Shown here piece by piece: positions 19,991-33,909 of a DNA stretch of 64,000 nucleotides. Numbering within the stretch: the first letter of the stretch is position 1; each line of letters opens with the position of its first letter. The stretch comes from Shewanella gelidii. Its GTDB lineage: Bacteria; Pseudomonadota; Gammaproteobacteria; Enterobacterales; Shewanellaceae. The notes under the pieces were generated by a model, which was given only the letters and a program-made list of their open reading frames with translations, ran no database searches and was not told the DNA's origin. Where the stretch lies: positions 97,857-161,856 of the forward strand of contig NZ_BMPZ01000007.1 in NCBI RefSeq assembly GCF_014647855.1, read 5' to 3'. A program made the translations under genes and the position numbers.

Positions 19991-20485
19991 TATTTAATTC
20001 CTGTTAAAAATATTTAGCGAAACGTAGGCTTGGCTAAATCTTCTTGATGTTGAAAAATTACACTTTGATGGGCAGCTTTTCCGTGATCCGCATCAAAAGA
20101 GTACGATTTGGTGTAATTATACTACACAGGTTGGGGTGAATCGTTATCTAAAATAGCATCAATAGTAAAAAATGCTGCTTTTTCCAACGTTTTCCCGTAA
20201 TCCGTTTCGATACCATCGGAGAGGTTTGTTTGAAAACAATTATCCTGGTTGATTTAGCAACTAGCGAATGATTATTTGTTTATCCATTGGTTGCTATTAC
20301 ATTTAAGTTTTCTGAGGCGTTTGAAGTCAATTGTACTTGTGCCCTTTGTGTTTGAGAGTTGTGATGACATAGTTGGTACAAAAGGAGTCCTAGCAATTCC
20401 TATGTAGGCTTCTACACTTAATACTTAGAAACCTATTGGGTTATTCTTTATATCTGCTTTTTTCTGTGGCTAGTGGAGTACGTTG
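19991..20485. other. Divergent intergenic region, adhE / binding-protein gene
   Basis: A 495-bp AT-rich region without a credible gene. It must hold the divergent promoters. The one symmetrical motif I see is GTGTA-N7-TACAC at 20111-20127, about 120 bp before adhE. It is not a match to the Rex site TTGTGA-N6-TCACAA. Confidence 0.5.
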
Positions 20486-22192
20486 ATGGCATTTAGATGT
20501 TTCAGTTCCTATTTACTCGCCTTTTTTTGTATGTTCTTTGGCTTCCATTGTGTTGCCGCCTCACAAATCGACAGTGCCAATTTATGGATAGAGGAAGAGT
20601 TTCAACCTTCGACTTTGAGTAAGTCTGCGCAAATTGCAGAAATGAATTGGTTTATTGAGGCTGCTCGGCCATACAAAGGAATGCAGATCCGCGTCGTGTC
20701 TGAAACGTTAAATACCCATGAGTATGAAGCAAATCGACTCGCAAAAGCTTTTTATCAAATTACTGGAATACACGTTGTTCATGAGTTGACAGGAGAGGAT
20801 GATGTTGTAAAAAAAATGTCAGCTCAAATGCTTACCGGTCAAAACCTGTATGATGCTTATATAAGTGATAGTGACTTAATCGGCACACACTTTCGTTCCG
20901 GGAAGGTGCTTGTCTTGTCGGATTTCATGCAAGGTCAAGGCAAACAAGTCACTTTGCCGAGCTTAGATTTGAATGACTTTATTGGACTGAAATTTACTAC
21001 AGGGCCCGATGGCAAGTTGTATCAATTGCCAGATCAACAATTTGCAAATTTGTATTGGTATCGACATGACTGGTTTTCAAGACCTGACTTTAAGCGGCAG
21101 TTTAAAGATTTGTATGGTTATGAATTAGGTGTTCCGCAAAACTGGCAGGCTTATGAAGATATTGCGGAGTTTTTTGGCTATCACGTGAAGACGATTGATG
21201 GTACACGAGTTTATGGTCACTATGATTATGCCAAGCCTGATCCATCAGTGGGCTGGCGCATTAGCGACGCTTGGCTTTCAATGGCTGGTGTTGGTGATAT
21301 TGGTTTACCCAATGGATTGCCCGTTGATGAATGGGGGATCCGCGTGGATCAATGTCGACCTGTCGGAGCAAGTGTTGCAAGAGGAGGGGCTTTAAATAGT
21401 CCCGCTGCGAAATATGCAATGCGGAAATATATTGATTGGTTAAACAAGTTTGCACCAGAAGATTCAAAGCGCCTGACGTTCAAATCATCGTTGAAGTGGT
21501 TAAAAGGCGGGCAGGTAGCACAGCAAATATTTTGGTACACAGCTTTTGTTCCAGATGTGATTTCTTCGAACCTTGCAATTGTAAATCCTGATGGCACTCC
21601 TAAATGGCGAGTTGCACCGTCACCCGTAGGAAAGTACTGGCGCAGTGGGATGAAGTCGGGTTATCAAGATGCAGGCTCATGGACAATTTTGAAATCTACA
21701 CCATTAAAAAATCAGCAAGCTGCATGGCTCTATGCACAATTTGTTGTCTCAAAAACCGTATCTTTACGTAAAACCATGATGACATTAACTCCGATTAGAC
21801 GCTCAGATATTGACTCACAATTTATGACGGCTAAGGCTCCCTATCTAGGAGGACTCGTTGAGTTTTATCGTAGCAATGCACGTGATGTTTGGACGCCAAC
21901 GGGAACCAATGTACCTGATTACCCCGGAATGGCGCAGTATTGGTGGCGATTTATTTCTGACATTATTTTAGGGAAATTAACGGTTGATGAAGGTATGGAT
22001 CAATTGGCGAATAAGATGGATCAGCATCTATTTGAGCTGTCGCATAAGCAAGGGGTATGTTCTCCGCAACTCAACCCGATACAATCTGAGCAAATTTGGC
22101 TGGATAAACCCGGTTCGCCAAAACGTTTTGACCCCTTGAATCAACGTGGTCGAACTTTGCCCTATCAGGAGGCGATCAATGTTTGGCAGTAG
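20486..22192 (+). CDS. Family 1 extracellular solute-binding protein, GlpV-like (glycerol ABC type)
   Basis: A 568-residue exported binding protein with a signal peptide ending near CVAA. The sequence closely follows what I recall of GlpV, the periplasmic component of the GlpSTPQV glycerol ABC transporter of rhizobia: WIEEEFQPSTLSK near the N-terminus, NLYDAYISDSDLIGTH, TTGPDGKLYQLPDQQFANLYW, GVGDIGLPNGLPVDEWGIR and WLYAQFVVSKTV. No permease or ATPase gene is adjacent, and a second binding protein follows with a 14-bp overlap. It is therefore either an orphan binding protein served from elsewhere or a sensor component. ATG 20486 has GGAG 7 bases upstream, better than the TTG just before it. 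Confidence 0.83.
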   Translation: MAFRCFSSYLLAFFCMFFGFHCVAASQIDSANLWIEEEFQPSTLSKSAQIAEMNWFIEAARPYKGMQIRVVSETLNTHEYEANRLAKAFYQITGIHVVHELTGEDDVVKKMSAQMLTGQNLYDAYISDSDLIGTHFRSGKVLVLSDFMQGQGKQVTLPSLDLNDFIGLKFTTGPDGKLYQLPDQQFANLYWYRHDWFSRPDFKRQFKDLYGYELGVPQNWQAYEDIAEFFGYHVKTIDGTRVYGHYDYAKPDPSVGWRISDAWLSMAGVGDIGLPNGLPVDEWGIRVDQCRPVGASVARGGALNSPAAKYAMRKYIDWLNKFAPEDSKRLTFKSSLKWLKGGQVAQQIFWYTAFVPDVISSNLAIVNPDGTPKWRVAPSPVGKYWRSGMKSGYQDAGSWTILKSTPLKNQQAAWLYAQFVVSKTVSLRKTMMTLTPIRRSDIDSQFMTAKAPYLGGLVEFYRSNARDVWTPTGTNVPDYPGMAQYWWRFISDIILGKLTVDEGMDQLANKMDQHLFELSHKQGVCSPQLNPIQSEQIWLDKPGSPKRFDPLNQRGRTLPYQEAINVWQ

Positions 22193-22928
22193 TGCTTTGT
22201 TTAAAGCTTTCGTTACATTGCTGATGTTCGTTAACGTATGGGCTGCAAGCGCTTTTGCACAAAATAAACCCGTGATCCAGGTTTTAACGTATGAAGAAGC
22301 GCCGTTTGCTAAGATAAAGAATAATCATAAGCAAGGCTTTATTGTGGATTTAGTGGCAGAACTCTTCAAGAGAGCCAAGCTTGATTATCGACTCGATTTT
22401 CTACCTTTAAAAAGGATCCTAGTTACCACAAGACTCAACGAGTATTACTGCGCATTGCCCGTTGAGCGTAGTCAAGAACGAGAAGTTACCTATAAGTGGG
22501 TGAGCCCTGTTTTGGTTTCTCGCTACGGTTTATTTAGTCAAACCGATAACAAACTTCCCCTTGTTACACTTAATGACGCAAAGCCCTACGTTATAGGAAG
22601 CTTTTTAGGGAGCGGTGTTGCAGAATACTTGCAAGGACAAGGCTTTACCGTGGAGGTTACTGCGAGAAGTGAACAAAATATTCGTATGCTTCAGCATAAG
22701 CGGATTGATTTGTGGGCTGCAGAGATCGAAAGTGCCAAGCAACAAATGACAAAAAACAACGCGTCGCTGGGTAAGCCTGAATTGGTATTCTACACTTCAA
22801 TTCGGGCAATGGCTTGCCATCGTTCAATTCCCGATACCGCGCTTGAAAATCTGCAATCAGCACTCACTCAAATGTATCAAGATGGGTTTATGCGCAAGCT
22901 TTATGAAAAGTACAATGTACCTTTCTAA
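22179..22928 (+). CDS. Family 3 periplasmic solute-binding protein (SBP_bac_3)
   Basis: A 249-residue protein with a signal peptide (MFGSSALFKAFVTLLMFVNVWAASAFA). An amino-acid-binding-type fold follows: VIQVLTYEEAPFAK, then GFIVDLVAELFKRAKLDYRL and the C-terminal LTQMYQDGFMRKLYEKY. Start ATG 22179 has a full AGGAGGCGATCA ribosome-binding site and lies 14 bp inside the end of the GlpV-like gene, so the two are translationally coupled. No membrane partner is present. Stand-alone family 3 proteins of this kind are common in Shewanella and Vibrio and their ligands are mostly unknown. Confidence 0.85.
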   Translation: MFGSSALFKAFVTLLMFVNVWAASAFAQNKPVIQVLTYEEAPFAKIKNNHKQGFIVDLVAELFKRAKLDYRLDFLPLKRILVTTRLNEYYCALPVERSQEREVTYKWVSPVLVSRYGLFSQTDNKLPLVTLNDAKPYVIGSFLGSGVAEYLQGQGFTVEVTARSEQNIRMLQHKRIDLWAAEIESAKQQMTKNNASLGKPELVFYTSIRAMACHRSIPDTALENLQSALTQMYQDGFMRKLYEKYNVPF

Positions 22929-22974
22929 ATGAATGGGAGCTATGGTAATCAAACCACAGCTCAGCCGATAAGCG

Positions 22975-23973
22975 TTAGGAAAGCTGTTTTAAAATCGATG
23001 TTTCAAGAAACTTGTTAAATTCATGACCATGATGGGTTAGCATTTTTGGAAACATTGAAATAGGCGTCAAACCCGGGAAAGTGTTAATTTCATTGAGCAA
23101 TATTTCATTATTATCGGTTAAGAAGAAATCAATTCTTGATAAGTGGCGGAGCTTCATACCTTTAAATACCTTGATGGCATACTGGCGTATTTTGTCTGAA
23201 ATCACGGCATCGAGATTTGGCGCTTCGACATGTGTCTCTGCGTGGCTATCGGCCGCGTATTTTTCATCAAAAGTATAGAAAGTATTTGATGGGCAAACGA
23301 TTTCCCCTGGCTTGGTAGCAATGATTTCGCCTTCATACTCGTACACAGCAACTTCTAATTCTCTTGCCAGTATGGTTTTTTCAACTACGACATAAGGTGA
23401 ATAACTAAAGGCTTGTTGCAGCACAGTTTCAATGTCTTCAACGGCATCGACTTTATAGCAACCGACAGAGGAACCTTGAGAGGCTGCTTTCACAAATATT
23501 GAACCCCATTGTGACAATGCTTGAGTTGCTTTCTCAACTGAAGCTTGCGAGTTCTCATCGAGAAAAATAAATGGCGTGTTAGGGATATCAAGTAAATCGA
23601 ACCACATTTTTGCGGTTATCTTATTGAAACAATTAGCACTCGCCTCAGCATTACATCCAAAGTAGGGCAGTTTAACTAATTCCAAGTAAGATTGAATATC
23701 TCCAGTTTCACCGGGATAACCGTGAATACAAGGGATAACATAGTCAAGAATTTGCTCACGCCCATCAGCAAATCGAATTGCGCCAGCATTTGTCAGTTCG
23801 CAACAGTGACCATCATCAGTTTTGTATTGACCTTCAGCATCGAGAATTAGTTTATGGACTTGGAATTGAGGCGAATTTGCTAAGGAGCTTTCGAAGTATT
23901 TTGCAGAAAGCAGTGAAATATCGTGTTCATCACTACCACCGCCGCATAACAACAATAGATTAATCGCGCTCAT
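22975..23973 (-). CDS. ddl: D-alanine--D-alanine ligase
   Basis: A 332-residue ATP-grasp ligase that makes the D-Ala-D-Ala dipeptide for peptidoglycan in the cytoplasm. It begins [21 protein letters not shown], with the family motif and the serine after EHD-x2-S. The ATP-binding lysine region ([16 protein letters not shown]) is near residue 178, and the metal site [19 protein letters not shown] is near 310. The ATG at 23973 has GGAG 5 bases upstream; a further ATG 15 bases earlier lacks one. It is not in the mur cluster, so another ddl may exist elsewhere. Confidence 0.93.
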   Translation of the reverse strand: MSAINLLLLCGGGSDEHDISLLSAKYFESSLANSPQFQVHKLILDAEGQYKTDDGHCCELTNAGAIRFADGREQILDYVIPCIHGYPGETGDIQSYLELVKLPYFGCNAEASANCFNKITAKMWFDLLDIPNTPFIFLDENSQASVEKATQALSQWGSIFVKAASQGSSVGCYKVDAVEDIETVLQQAFSYSPYVVVEKTILARELEVAVYEYEGEIIATKPGEIVCPSNTFYTFDEKYAADSHAETHVEAPNLDAVISDKIRQYAIKVFKGMKLRHLSRIDFFLTDNNEILLNEINTFPGLTPISMFPKMLTHHGHEFNKFLETSILKQLS

Positions 23974-24077
23974 CTGTACTCCATGCAATGAATGAATTTT
24001 GAATCTGGATACTAGTTTAATGAGATTGGAGTTGACTGCAAGCGAGGTTCAGCTAGACGCCTGATTTATCGTCAACT

Positions 24078-24296
24078 TTATTCAGAAGAGTCTGTTTTGT
24101 CAGACTCTTTTTCTGACGATGATTGTTGCTGAGCTTTTTCTTTGTTCGCTTCATGCATTTCTTTTGCTTTCTTGTTTGGATCTTGTTGACCAAACTGTGG
24201 CAATTTAAATCGGGCGGAATATTTTAATACCGCTAAATTGCTAACAATCACGCCAATGACTAGCGCAATGATTAAACCGACTTCAAAATTAGACAT
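24078..24296 (-). CDS. DUF2897 family small membrane protein
   Basis: A 72-residue protein with one transmembrane helix (residues 5-25, EVGLIIALVIGVIVSNLAVL) and a charged, glutamine- and serine-rich tail. It fits DUF2897, small gammaproteobacterial proteins of unknown function. It follows kdsB on the same strand after about 45 bp, the same neighbour order I associate with Shewanella, so it may belong to the Kdo8N operon. Confidence 0.75.
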   Translation of the reverse strand: MSNFEVGLIIALVIGVIVSNLAVLKYSARFKLPQFGQQDPNKKAKEMHEANKEKAQQQSSSEKESDKTDSSE

Positions 24297-24342
24297 GTGA
24301 TTATTCCCTTAATGTTTGAAGTCGATATGTTAGCGAAAAAAG

Positions 24343-25080
24343 TTAATCAACGGCTAAACGTTGCTCACATTTACGGATATCTTCTGGTGTGTCGACTTCG
24401 GGGGAGTCAAATGCACTGATCGCAACTTTGATATTGTGACCATGCTCTATCGCTCTTAGCTGTTCTAACTTTTCGATATCTTCTAATCGACCAAGTGGTA
24501 GTTTGGCAAATGTTCTTACAAATTCTCGGGTGTAAGCATAGACACCAAGATGTTTGTAAACAGGGTGTTCATTACTATCACGACCAAATGGAATACGAGC
24601 GCGCGAGAAATATAGTGCGTTGAACTCGTTATCAAACACCATTTTGACATGCTTGGGATCATCCAGCTCTTCTTGCTCTGTAATTTCAAACCCTAACGTC
24701 GCCATGCCAAATTCGCCAGGATGGCGGTTAAAAAGTGTAATCACTTGCTCAATCGAAATTGGATCAATTAAGGGTTGGTCGCCTTGTAGATTTATGACTA
24801 AGTCTTCATCAGCTAAACCGAGCTGAGTCACAGCGTCTTCAATGCGATCAGTCCCAGATGCAGCTTCTGCGGAAGTCATGACCACATTGCCACCAAAGGC
24901 TTCAACGGCACTTTTGATTCGATCGTCGTCTGTAGCGACATAGATAGCTTCTAAGCCCTTAGCTAAACTCGCACGTTCGTATACGTGCTGGATCATGGGC
25001 TTACCGTTAATCGGTGCTAAAGGCTTGCCTGGAAAACGGCTAGAGCCGTAACGAGCCGGGATTAACAGAGTTACTTTCAT
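24343..25080 (-). CDS. kdsB: CMP-Kdo / CMP-Kdo8N synthetase (octulosonate cytidylyltransferase)
   Basis: A 245-residue cytidylyltransferase. It starts [15 protein letters not shown], the CTP-binding motif with conserved Arg and Lys, followed by VYERA and by [10 protein letters not shown] with the metal-binding Asp near residue 98. The enzyme activates a 3-deoxy-octulosonate with CTP for lipopolysaccharide inner-core assembly. Because kdnA and kdnB are directly upstream in the same direction, the true substrate is probably 8-amino-Kdo, as shown for the Shewanella enzyme. The gap to kdnB is 110 bp. Confidence 0.93.
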   Translation of the reverse strand: MKVTLLIPARYGSSRFPGKPLAPINGKPMIQHVYERASLAKGLEAIYVATDDDRIKSAVEAFGGNVVMTSAEAASGTDRIEDAVTQLGLADEDLVINLQGDQPLIDPISIEQVITLFNRHPGEFGMATLGFEITEQEELDDPKHVKMVFDNEFNALYFSRARIPFGRDSNEHPVYKHLGVYAYTREFVRTFAKLPLGRLEDIEKLEQLRAIEHGHNIKVAISAFDSPEVDTPEDIRKCEQRLAVD

Positions 25081-25190
25081 TTAAATATCCTATCTATTTG
25101 CACTGGACTTGATCTGTGATGTCGATTGAATAGGCGCTCTGCAGATCACAAAGCGCCTACGATCTTTGTTGCTTGTAAAAGCAATAAGAT

Positions 25191-27517
<2,327 letters not shown>

Positions 27518-27714
27518 TTAACTGACGGATTATAACTGGCTTTTAAGCATTGGGGCGATGATTAATTGGTATTTTTGAGGGTAAACACGTGCCCGTAGCT
27601 GTGAAGCGGTTGCTATTTAGGCGGATTGAGTTGGTTGACGGGATCAGTTTGGGGCGGTATAGGCGTTTGTATGTCTGTGACCGAAACAAACGCCTAGATG
27701 TTATTTGAAAATGG

Positions 27715-28332
27715 TTAGGTGTTGTTGGATTGCCAATTTCCAATGTCGGTGGTTACATCGAGGTCTTTGAGCAAACCATTCTTAATACTATAAATCCAAC
27801 CATGGACATGAACATCTTGTCCACGTTGCCATGCATCTTTGAGGATAGAGGTGTTACAAACATTGGCGACTTGTTCAACGACATTAAGTTCACATAACTT
27901 ATTAAAGCGTTCTGCTTCATCAAGCTTATTGAGTTCAACATGATGAAAGCGATAGATATCCCTTAAATGGGCAAGCCAATTGTCAATTAGGCCATGGTTT
28001 TGACCATCCATGGAGGCTTTTATCCCGCCGCAACCATAATGACCAACAACCATGATATGCTTGACCTTTAAGACTTCCACAGCGTATTGAACGACTGATA
28101 AGCAATTGAGGTCATTGTGAATTACCATGTTTGCAATGTTACGGTGTACGAAAACCTCTCCAGGCATGAGATCAACAATGTGACTTGTCGGAACCCGGCT
28201 GTCTGAACAACCTATCCACATATATTCTGGATTTTGTTGCTGTGCAAGCTGCTCAAAAAAATCCGGGGTTTCTCTATTGATTCGCTCTGCCCAGCGGCGA
28301 TTGTTATCAAAAAGTGTTTTTAGTGACTTCAT
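27715..28332 (-). CDS. can: Beta-class carbonic anhydrase, copy 1
   Basis: A 205-residue beta-carbonic anhydrase, which interconverts CO2 and bicarbonate. Zinc ligands C42 and D44 (GCSDSRVP), H98 and C101 (GHYGCGG) and the partner R46 are present. W39, R64 and the Y of HGWIY match the allosteric bicarbonate pocket of the E. coli Can type. It is about 15 residues shorter at the C-terminus than E. coli Can. A second, gap-free paralogue lies 654 bp upstream in the same direction. Confidence 0.94.
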   Translation of the reverse strand: MKSLKTLFDNNRRWAERINRETPDFFEQLAQQQNPEYMWIGCSDSRVPTSHIVDLMPGEVFVHRNIANMVIHNDLNCLSVVQYAVEVLKVKHIMVVGHYGCGGIKASMDGQNHGLIDNWLAHLRDIYRFHHVELNKLDEAERFNKLCELNVVEQVANVCNTSILKDAWQRGQDVHVHGWIYSIKNGLLKDLDVTTDIGNWQSNNT

Positions 28333-28986
28333 AATTAATTGTAATTTCGCATCTGTGCATTCGCGTAATTTGGCCAGTGTATCAGGATATCGCGTGGTCG
28401 AAATCTCCGGTGGTTTAAGGCTTTTCGCTATTTGGGGGAGTTATGAATTAACATTAGCTAAATTTAAGCATTTATCTCAGATTAAATTGTGATGTTAAAC
28501 GCTTGTCGAGCTGTTGGAGGGCGAGCCTGGCTCTCGTATTTGGGCTGGTGCGTGTGACTGGTCATGCTTTTTTTGGGGTTGAATGATTTGTTTCTTATGC
28601 CTAATTTATTGGTTGTTTGAACTTTATATACACTTTTAGTCTGGTTGCAGATCTCAAATTTGTCCATTGTCGCCCACGCCTCACGCTGGGTGATGCGTAT
28701 TTGCATAATATTTTGATTGATTGGCTATTGCGGCGTAAATAATTGACCCGAATCGGCCCAACTTAGCATTAAAAAGCCGCGGTGCTGCGATTAACGAACA
28801 AGGGTGACGCGGCCACAAGAGAAGGCTAGATTTGATCTATTGAACGAAGGCGAAGAAGCGAGATAAGGGTACATAAATTGAGATTTTAGAAGCGTCGCTT
28901 AGTTTTGCAGAGTGCAATCATTTATGTGATCGAAACAATATAAGCAGTTGCGTGCGGGTAAGCAGTTTTACCCGCGTATAGAACCT
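28333..28986. other. Intergenic region between the two carbonic anhydrase genes
   Basis: 654 bp with no gene that I can support, short frames only, and no strong terminator. The first part should contain the promoter of the downstream carbonic anhydrase copy. I see no repeat that would mark the edge of a duplication. Confidence 0.5.
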
Positions 28987-29604
28987 TTAGCGAGCAGCCT
29001 TTAACCACTGCTCACGGTCTGTGGTTACATCGAGATCTGATAACAGTCCGTTATCAACACCATATATCCACCCATGGATCGACACATCTTGCCCTCTGGC
29101 CCAAGCATCTTGAACACTTGTGGTGCTGCTGACGTTCGCGACTTGTTCAATGACATTGAGTTCACACATTTTATTGAACTTAGCCGTGTCATCAAGCTGG
29201 TCGAGCTCCTGTTTGTGAATGCGATAAATGTCTCGTAAGTGGCCTAGCCAGTTATCGATTAAACCATGGCGCTTATCCTCGAGAGAGGCTCGAATGCCGC
29301 CACAGCCATAATGGCCGACCACCATGACATGTTTTACTTTGAGTACATCAATAGCGTATTGCAATACCGAAAGACAGTTTAAGTCTGTATGGATTACCAT
29401 ATTGGCAATGTTCCGGTGAACGAACACTTCACCAGGCATTAAGTCGATAATTTGATTGGATGGAACCCGACTATCAGAGCAACCAATCCACAGATATTCA
29501 GGGCTTTGTTGATTCGCTAATTGTGCAAAAAACTCTGGGTTCTCTTGGTTAACCCTTTCGGCCCAACGGCGGTTGTTGTCAAAAAGTGCTTGTAATGATT
29601 TCAT
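28987..29604 (-). CDS. Beta-class carbonic anhydrase, copy 2
   Basis: 205 residues, aligning end to end and without gaps with the copy at 27715. All zinc ligands (C42, D44, H98, C101) and W39 and R64 are kept. Differences are scattered and mostly conservative, with the last 6 residues unrelated (REQWLKAAR against IGNWQSNNT). Both copies look intact and under selection. This is an old tandem duplication, or one copy was acquired from a relative. Confidence 0.94.
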   Translation of the reverse strand: MKSLQALFDNNRRWAERVNQENPEFFAQLANQQSPEYLWIGCSDSRVPSNQIIDLMPGEVFVHRNIANMVIHTDLNCLSVLQYAIDVLKVKHVMVVGHYGCGGIRASLEDKRHGLIDNWLGHLRDIYRIHKQELDQLDDTAKFNKMCELNVIEQVANVSSTTSVQDAWARGQDVSIHGWIYGVDNGLLSDLDVTTDREQWLKAAR

Positions 29605-29730
29605 AAGTTCTGATTATAACTACCTGAGAAAGTTGGCGAAATAATACTAGTGTAACAGGATTCGCATCAGTGCTGGTCTATCCAATTTACTCCTGCATGT
29701 TGTTTTACCATAAACTTAATTAAAAACCGC

Positions 29731-29850
29731 TTAAATTGGTTTTTTTTGCTTTACTTCGTCGTAGTAACTGCGGAAGCAAAACTTGCCACTTTCGCAACTG
29801 AGCCAATCTTCGATGACATTACCTTGGCAATCGTTCCACTGCTTTCTCAT
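29731..29850 (-). CDS. Small conserved-looking protein, 39 residues
   Basis: A short reverse-strand frame that starts MRKQWNDCQGNVIEDWLSCE, has three cysteines (8, 19, 25) and ends KQKKPI. Composition is protein-like: rich in Trp, Asp and Cys, not the bias of a chance frame. The ribosome-binding site is weak (GGAT). It starts 33 bp after the alpha/beta hydrolase stop, so it could be cotranscribed. I do not recognise a function. A small Cys-containing metal or nucleic-acid-binding protein is only a possibility. Confidence 0.45.
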   Translation of the reverse strand: MRKQWNDCQGNVIEDWLSCESGKFCFRSYYDEVKQKKPI

Positions 29851-29883
29851 CAATATCCGTTTGAATCGATCTTTCCTAACGCG

Positions 29884-30711
29884 TCAAACTTGACTAAGAA
29901 ACGACGCTAGTTTTAGATTCAAAACCTCCGGTTGCTCTAACGTGGCCATGTGCCCGGCACCTTGAATATGTTCGAATTGGCTGGCGTCAATGATGTCCTG
30001 CATTAAATACCCTTCGAGTACCGTGCGAACTTTATCTTCAACACCAGACAAAATCAGGCAGGGTAATGTTAGTTGCTCCGCATACTCACTGGTGTCTCTG
30101 CGACCAAAGATCATTCTACCCATTTTCACAACATCGTTAATCAGTGCTGTTGGCATATTTTTTAGTGAAAATTTAAATTGCTCAACGAGTGCGGGCTGCT
30201 GTTCGTGGGTGTGGTTGCCAAAATACAGGGCTGCGATCTGCTCAATTAACGTCGCTTCGACTGCTTGTGCATTTTTAACTTGATTGAGCATAGCCATATA
30301 TTTTTCACGAGTGACTTCGGGCTCAAACGCGATGAAGGTATTAATAAGAACTAAACCATTGACTCTGGCTGGCGCTGAGAGCGCAAGTTCTGTTCCCCAC
30401 ATGCCCCCAACTGACTGACCAATAATTGTAAAAGTACTGATATCTATACGATCCATTAACTCAAGCATATTTTGCCCGAGATCGACCAGATTTCGACAAT
30501 CCTTTGGGATTGCACCCGATTGGCCATGCGCCCAGAGATCGGGAACAATGCAACGATAATTTTTGGAGAGCTGCTCCAGTTGAGGTAGCCAACTTTTTGC
30601 ACACCACAAATAGCTATGGCCAAACAAAAGCACTGGGCCTTGGCCAATATCGAGATAGCTTAACGTACTGCCAGCAATTTCATGCTGATGGCGAAACTGT
30701 TCTAAATTCAT
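29884..30711 (-). CDS. Alpha/beta hydrolase
   Basis: A 275-residue hydrolase: oxyanion motif FGHSYLW near residue 33, nucleophile elbow GQSVGGMWG near 100 (Ser), and a catalytic His in GAGHMATLEQP near the end. It is therefore a Ser-type hydrolase, unlike the Asp-type protein at 16409. The substrate is unknown. I used the ATG at 30711 (MNLEQFRHQHE); the frame is also open to a GTG at 30735 and an ATG at 30753, and none has a strong ribosome-binding site. It follows the M15 peptidase group on the same strand. Confidence 0.82.
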   Translation of the reverse strand: MNLEQFRHQHEIAGSTLSYLDIGQGPVLLFGHSYLWCAKSWLPQLEQLSKNYRCIVPDLWAHGQSGAIPKDCRNLVDLGQNMLELMDRIDISTFTIIGQSVGGMWGTELALSAPARVNGLVLINTFIAFEPEVTREKYMAMLNQVKNAQAVEATLIEQIAALYFGNHTHEQQPALVEQFKFSLKNMPTALINDVVKMGRMIFGRRDTSEYAEQLTLPCLILSGVEDKVRTVLEGYLMQDIIDASQFEHIQGAGHMATLEQPEVLNLKLASFLSQV

Positions 30712-30798
30712 ATTTGTACCGTAAAAGTTAGTCACTGATTTTCCGCGTTGCATTGTGGCTTAATTTAGCGGCTGCAACTTTGATGGGTATCTTGCTTT

Positions 30799-32968
<2,170 letters not shown>

Positions 32969-33158
32969 TCCGTTTTTATTATGGTTATTATTGAATATTT
33001 AGTCATTGTGGCACTGAGCAGTGTGAGGGACAAGTGCAGATGATTCGCTTGAATAGAATTCACCGTTAGTAAAAAGTCAGGTGCAATGTGCCGATGGTGT
33101 TTATTATCGCACGTATCGTTTTACGGGTGATGTCTTGATAAGCCGTTTTCAAAAGAAA

Positions 33159-33186
33159 GCTCTATCTGACGAAGGTTAAATAGAGC
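33159..33186 (-). terminator. Probable terminator after crr
   Basis: On the minus strand GCTCTAT and ATAGAGC form a 7-bp stem with a 14-base loop, followed by TTTCTTTTG. It starts about 27 bp past the crr stop. The stem is modest, so this is a moderate call. Confidence 0.55.
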
Positions 33187-33212
33187 CTCTGTTCAAATGA
33201 TTAGATAGCAGA

Positions 33213-33722
33213 TTAAACTTGTACGGTATAGATAACATCACTACCCGCATTAACATGCCCTGAGCGCTTTTCTAAATATTTGATATCTTCCATATTGGCG
33301 AGCACGACTGGTGTAAGCAGGCTATCTACTTGGTCGGTTAAATAATCTAATTCAAATTCCAATATTGGTTCGCCAGCTTTTACTTCTTGCCCTTCTTCTG
33401 CGAGTCGCTTAAAACCTTTACCCCTGAGCTCAACGGTACCAACACCAAAGTGAACAAATAACTCTAAACCTTGAGGTGACTCAATGCTAAAGGCGTGATT
33501 TGTTTCAAATATTTTACCAATTGTGCCATCAAGAGGTGCCACTATCTGGCTACCTTCTGGGTTTATCGCGATACCGTCGCCTACAATTTTTTCTGCAAAT
33601 ACGACGTCGGGTACTTTTTCTATGGCGACAATTTCACCTGAGACCGGCGCCACAATGTCTATGCCACCTTCGATATTAGGTTGGCCTGAGACTAATCGTC
33701 TTATGCGGCTCAAAAAACCCAT
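33213..33722 (-). CDS. crr: PTS glucose-specific EIIA component
   Basis: A 169-residue EIIA-Glc, the phosphocarrier that takes phosphate from HPr and passes it to EIIBC sugar permeases; it also controls adenylate cyclase and inducer exclusion. The phosphorylated His is in ELFVHFGVGTVEL near residue 90, and the other active-site His is in NHAFSIES near 75. It is third in ptsH-ptsI-crr but separated from ptsI by 187 AT-rich bases, which may include its own promoter. Confidence 0.96.
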   Translation of the reverse strand: MGFLSRIRRLVSGQPNIEGGIDIVAPVSGEIVAIEKVPDVVFAEKIVGDGIAINPEGSQIVAPLDGTIGKIFETNHAFSIESPQGLELFVHFGVGTVELRGKGFKRLAEEGQEVKAGEPILEFELDYLTDQVDSLLTPVVLANMEDIKYLEKRSGHVNAGSDVIYTVQV

Positions 33723-33909
33723 AAATCTGCCCCTATTAAATTTTTATAGTTTTTGTATATTTCTTGTTAAGCATACTGAAACATTGTTCTGAATCATAGG
33801 GTATGCCTCGGTTAAACTTGCTTTATTTTTATCTGTTTTAAAATCTATTGATTCTTTTTTGTACTGCTGCTTATCTTCTTGACTTTATTTCAAAAAATCT
33901 GGCCTCAAA

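Noticed and set aside
20111..20127. Rex site for adhE (GTGTA-N7-TACAC)
   Set aside because: It does not match TTGTGA-N6-TCACAA, so only noted as an inverted repeat.
22929..22974. Terminator from GAGCTATGGT/ACCACAGCTC after the family 3 binding protein
   Set aside because: The stem has a mismatch and no T run follows on the plus strand.
24085..24113. Hairpin AGAGTCTG/CAGACTCT followed by T on the plus strand
   Set aside because: It lies inside the DUF2897 coding region, and no plus-strand gene ends there.
28333..28986. Insertion element between the carbonic anhydrase genes
   Set aside because: No transposase, no terminal inverted repeats and no target-site duplication were found.
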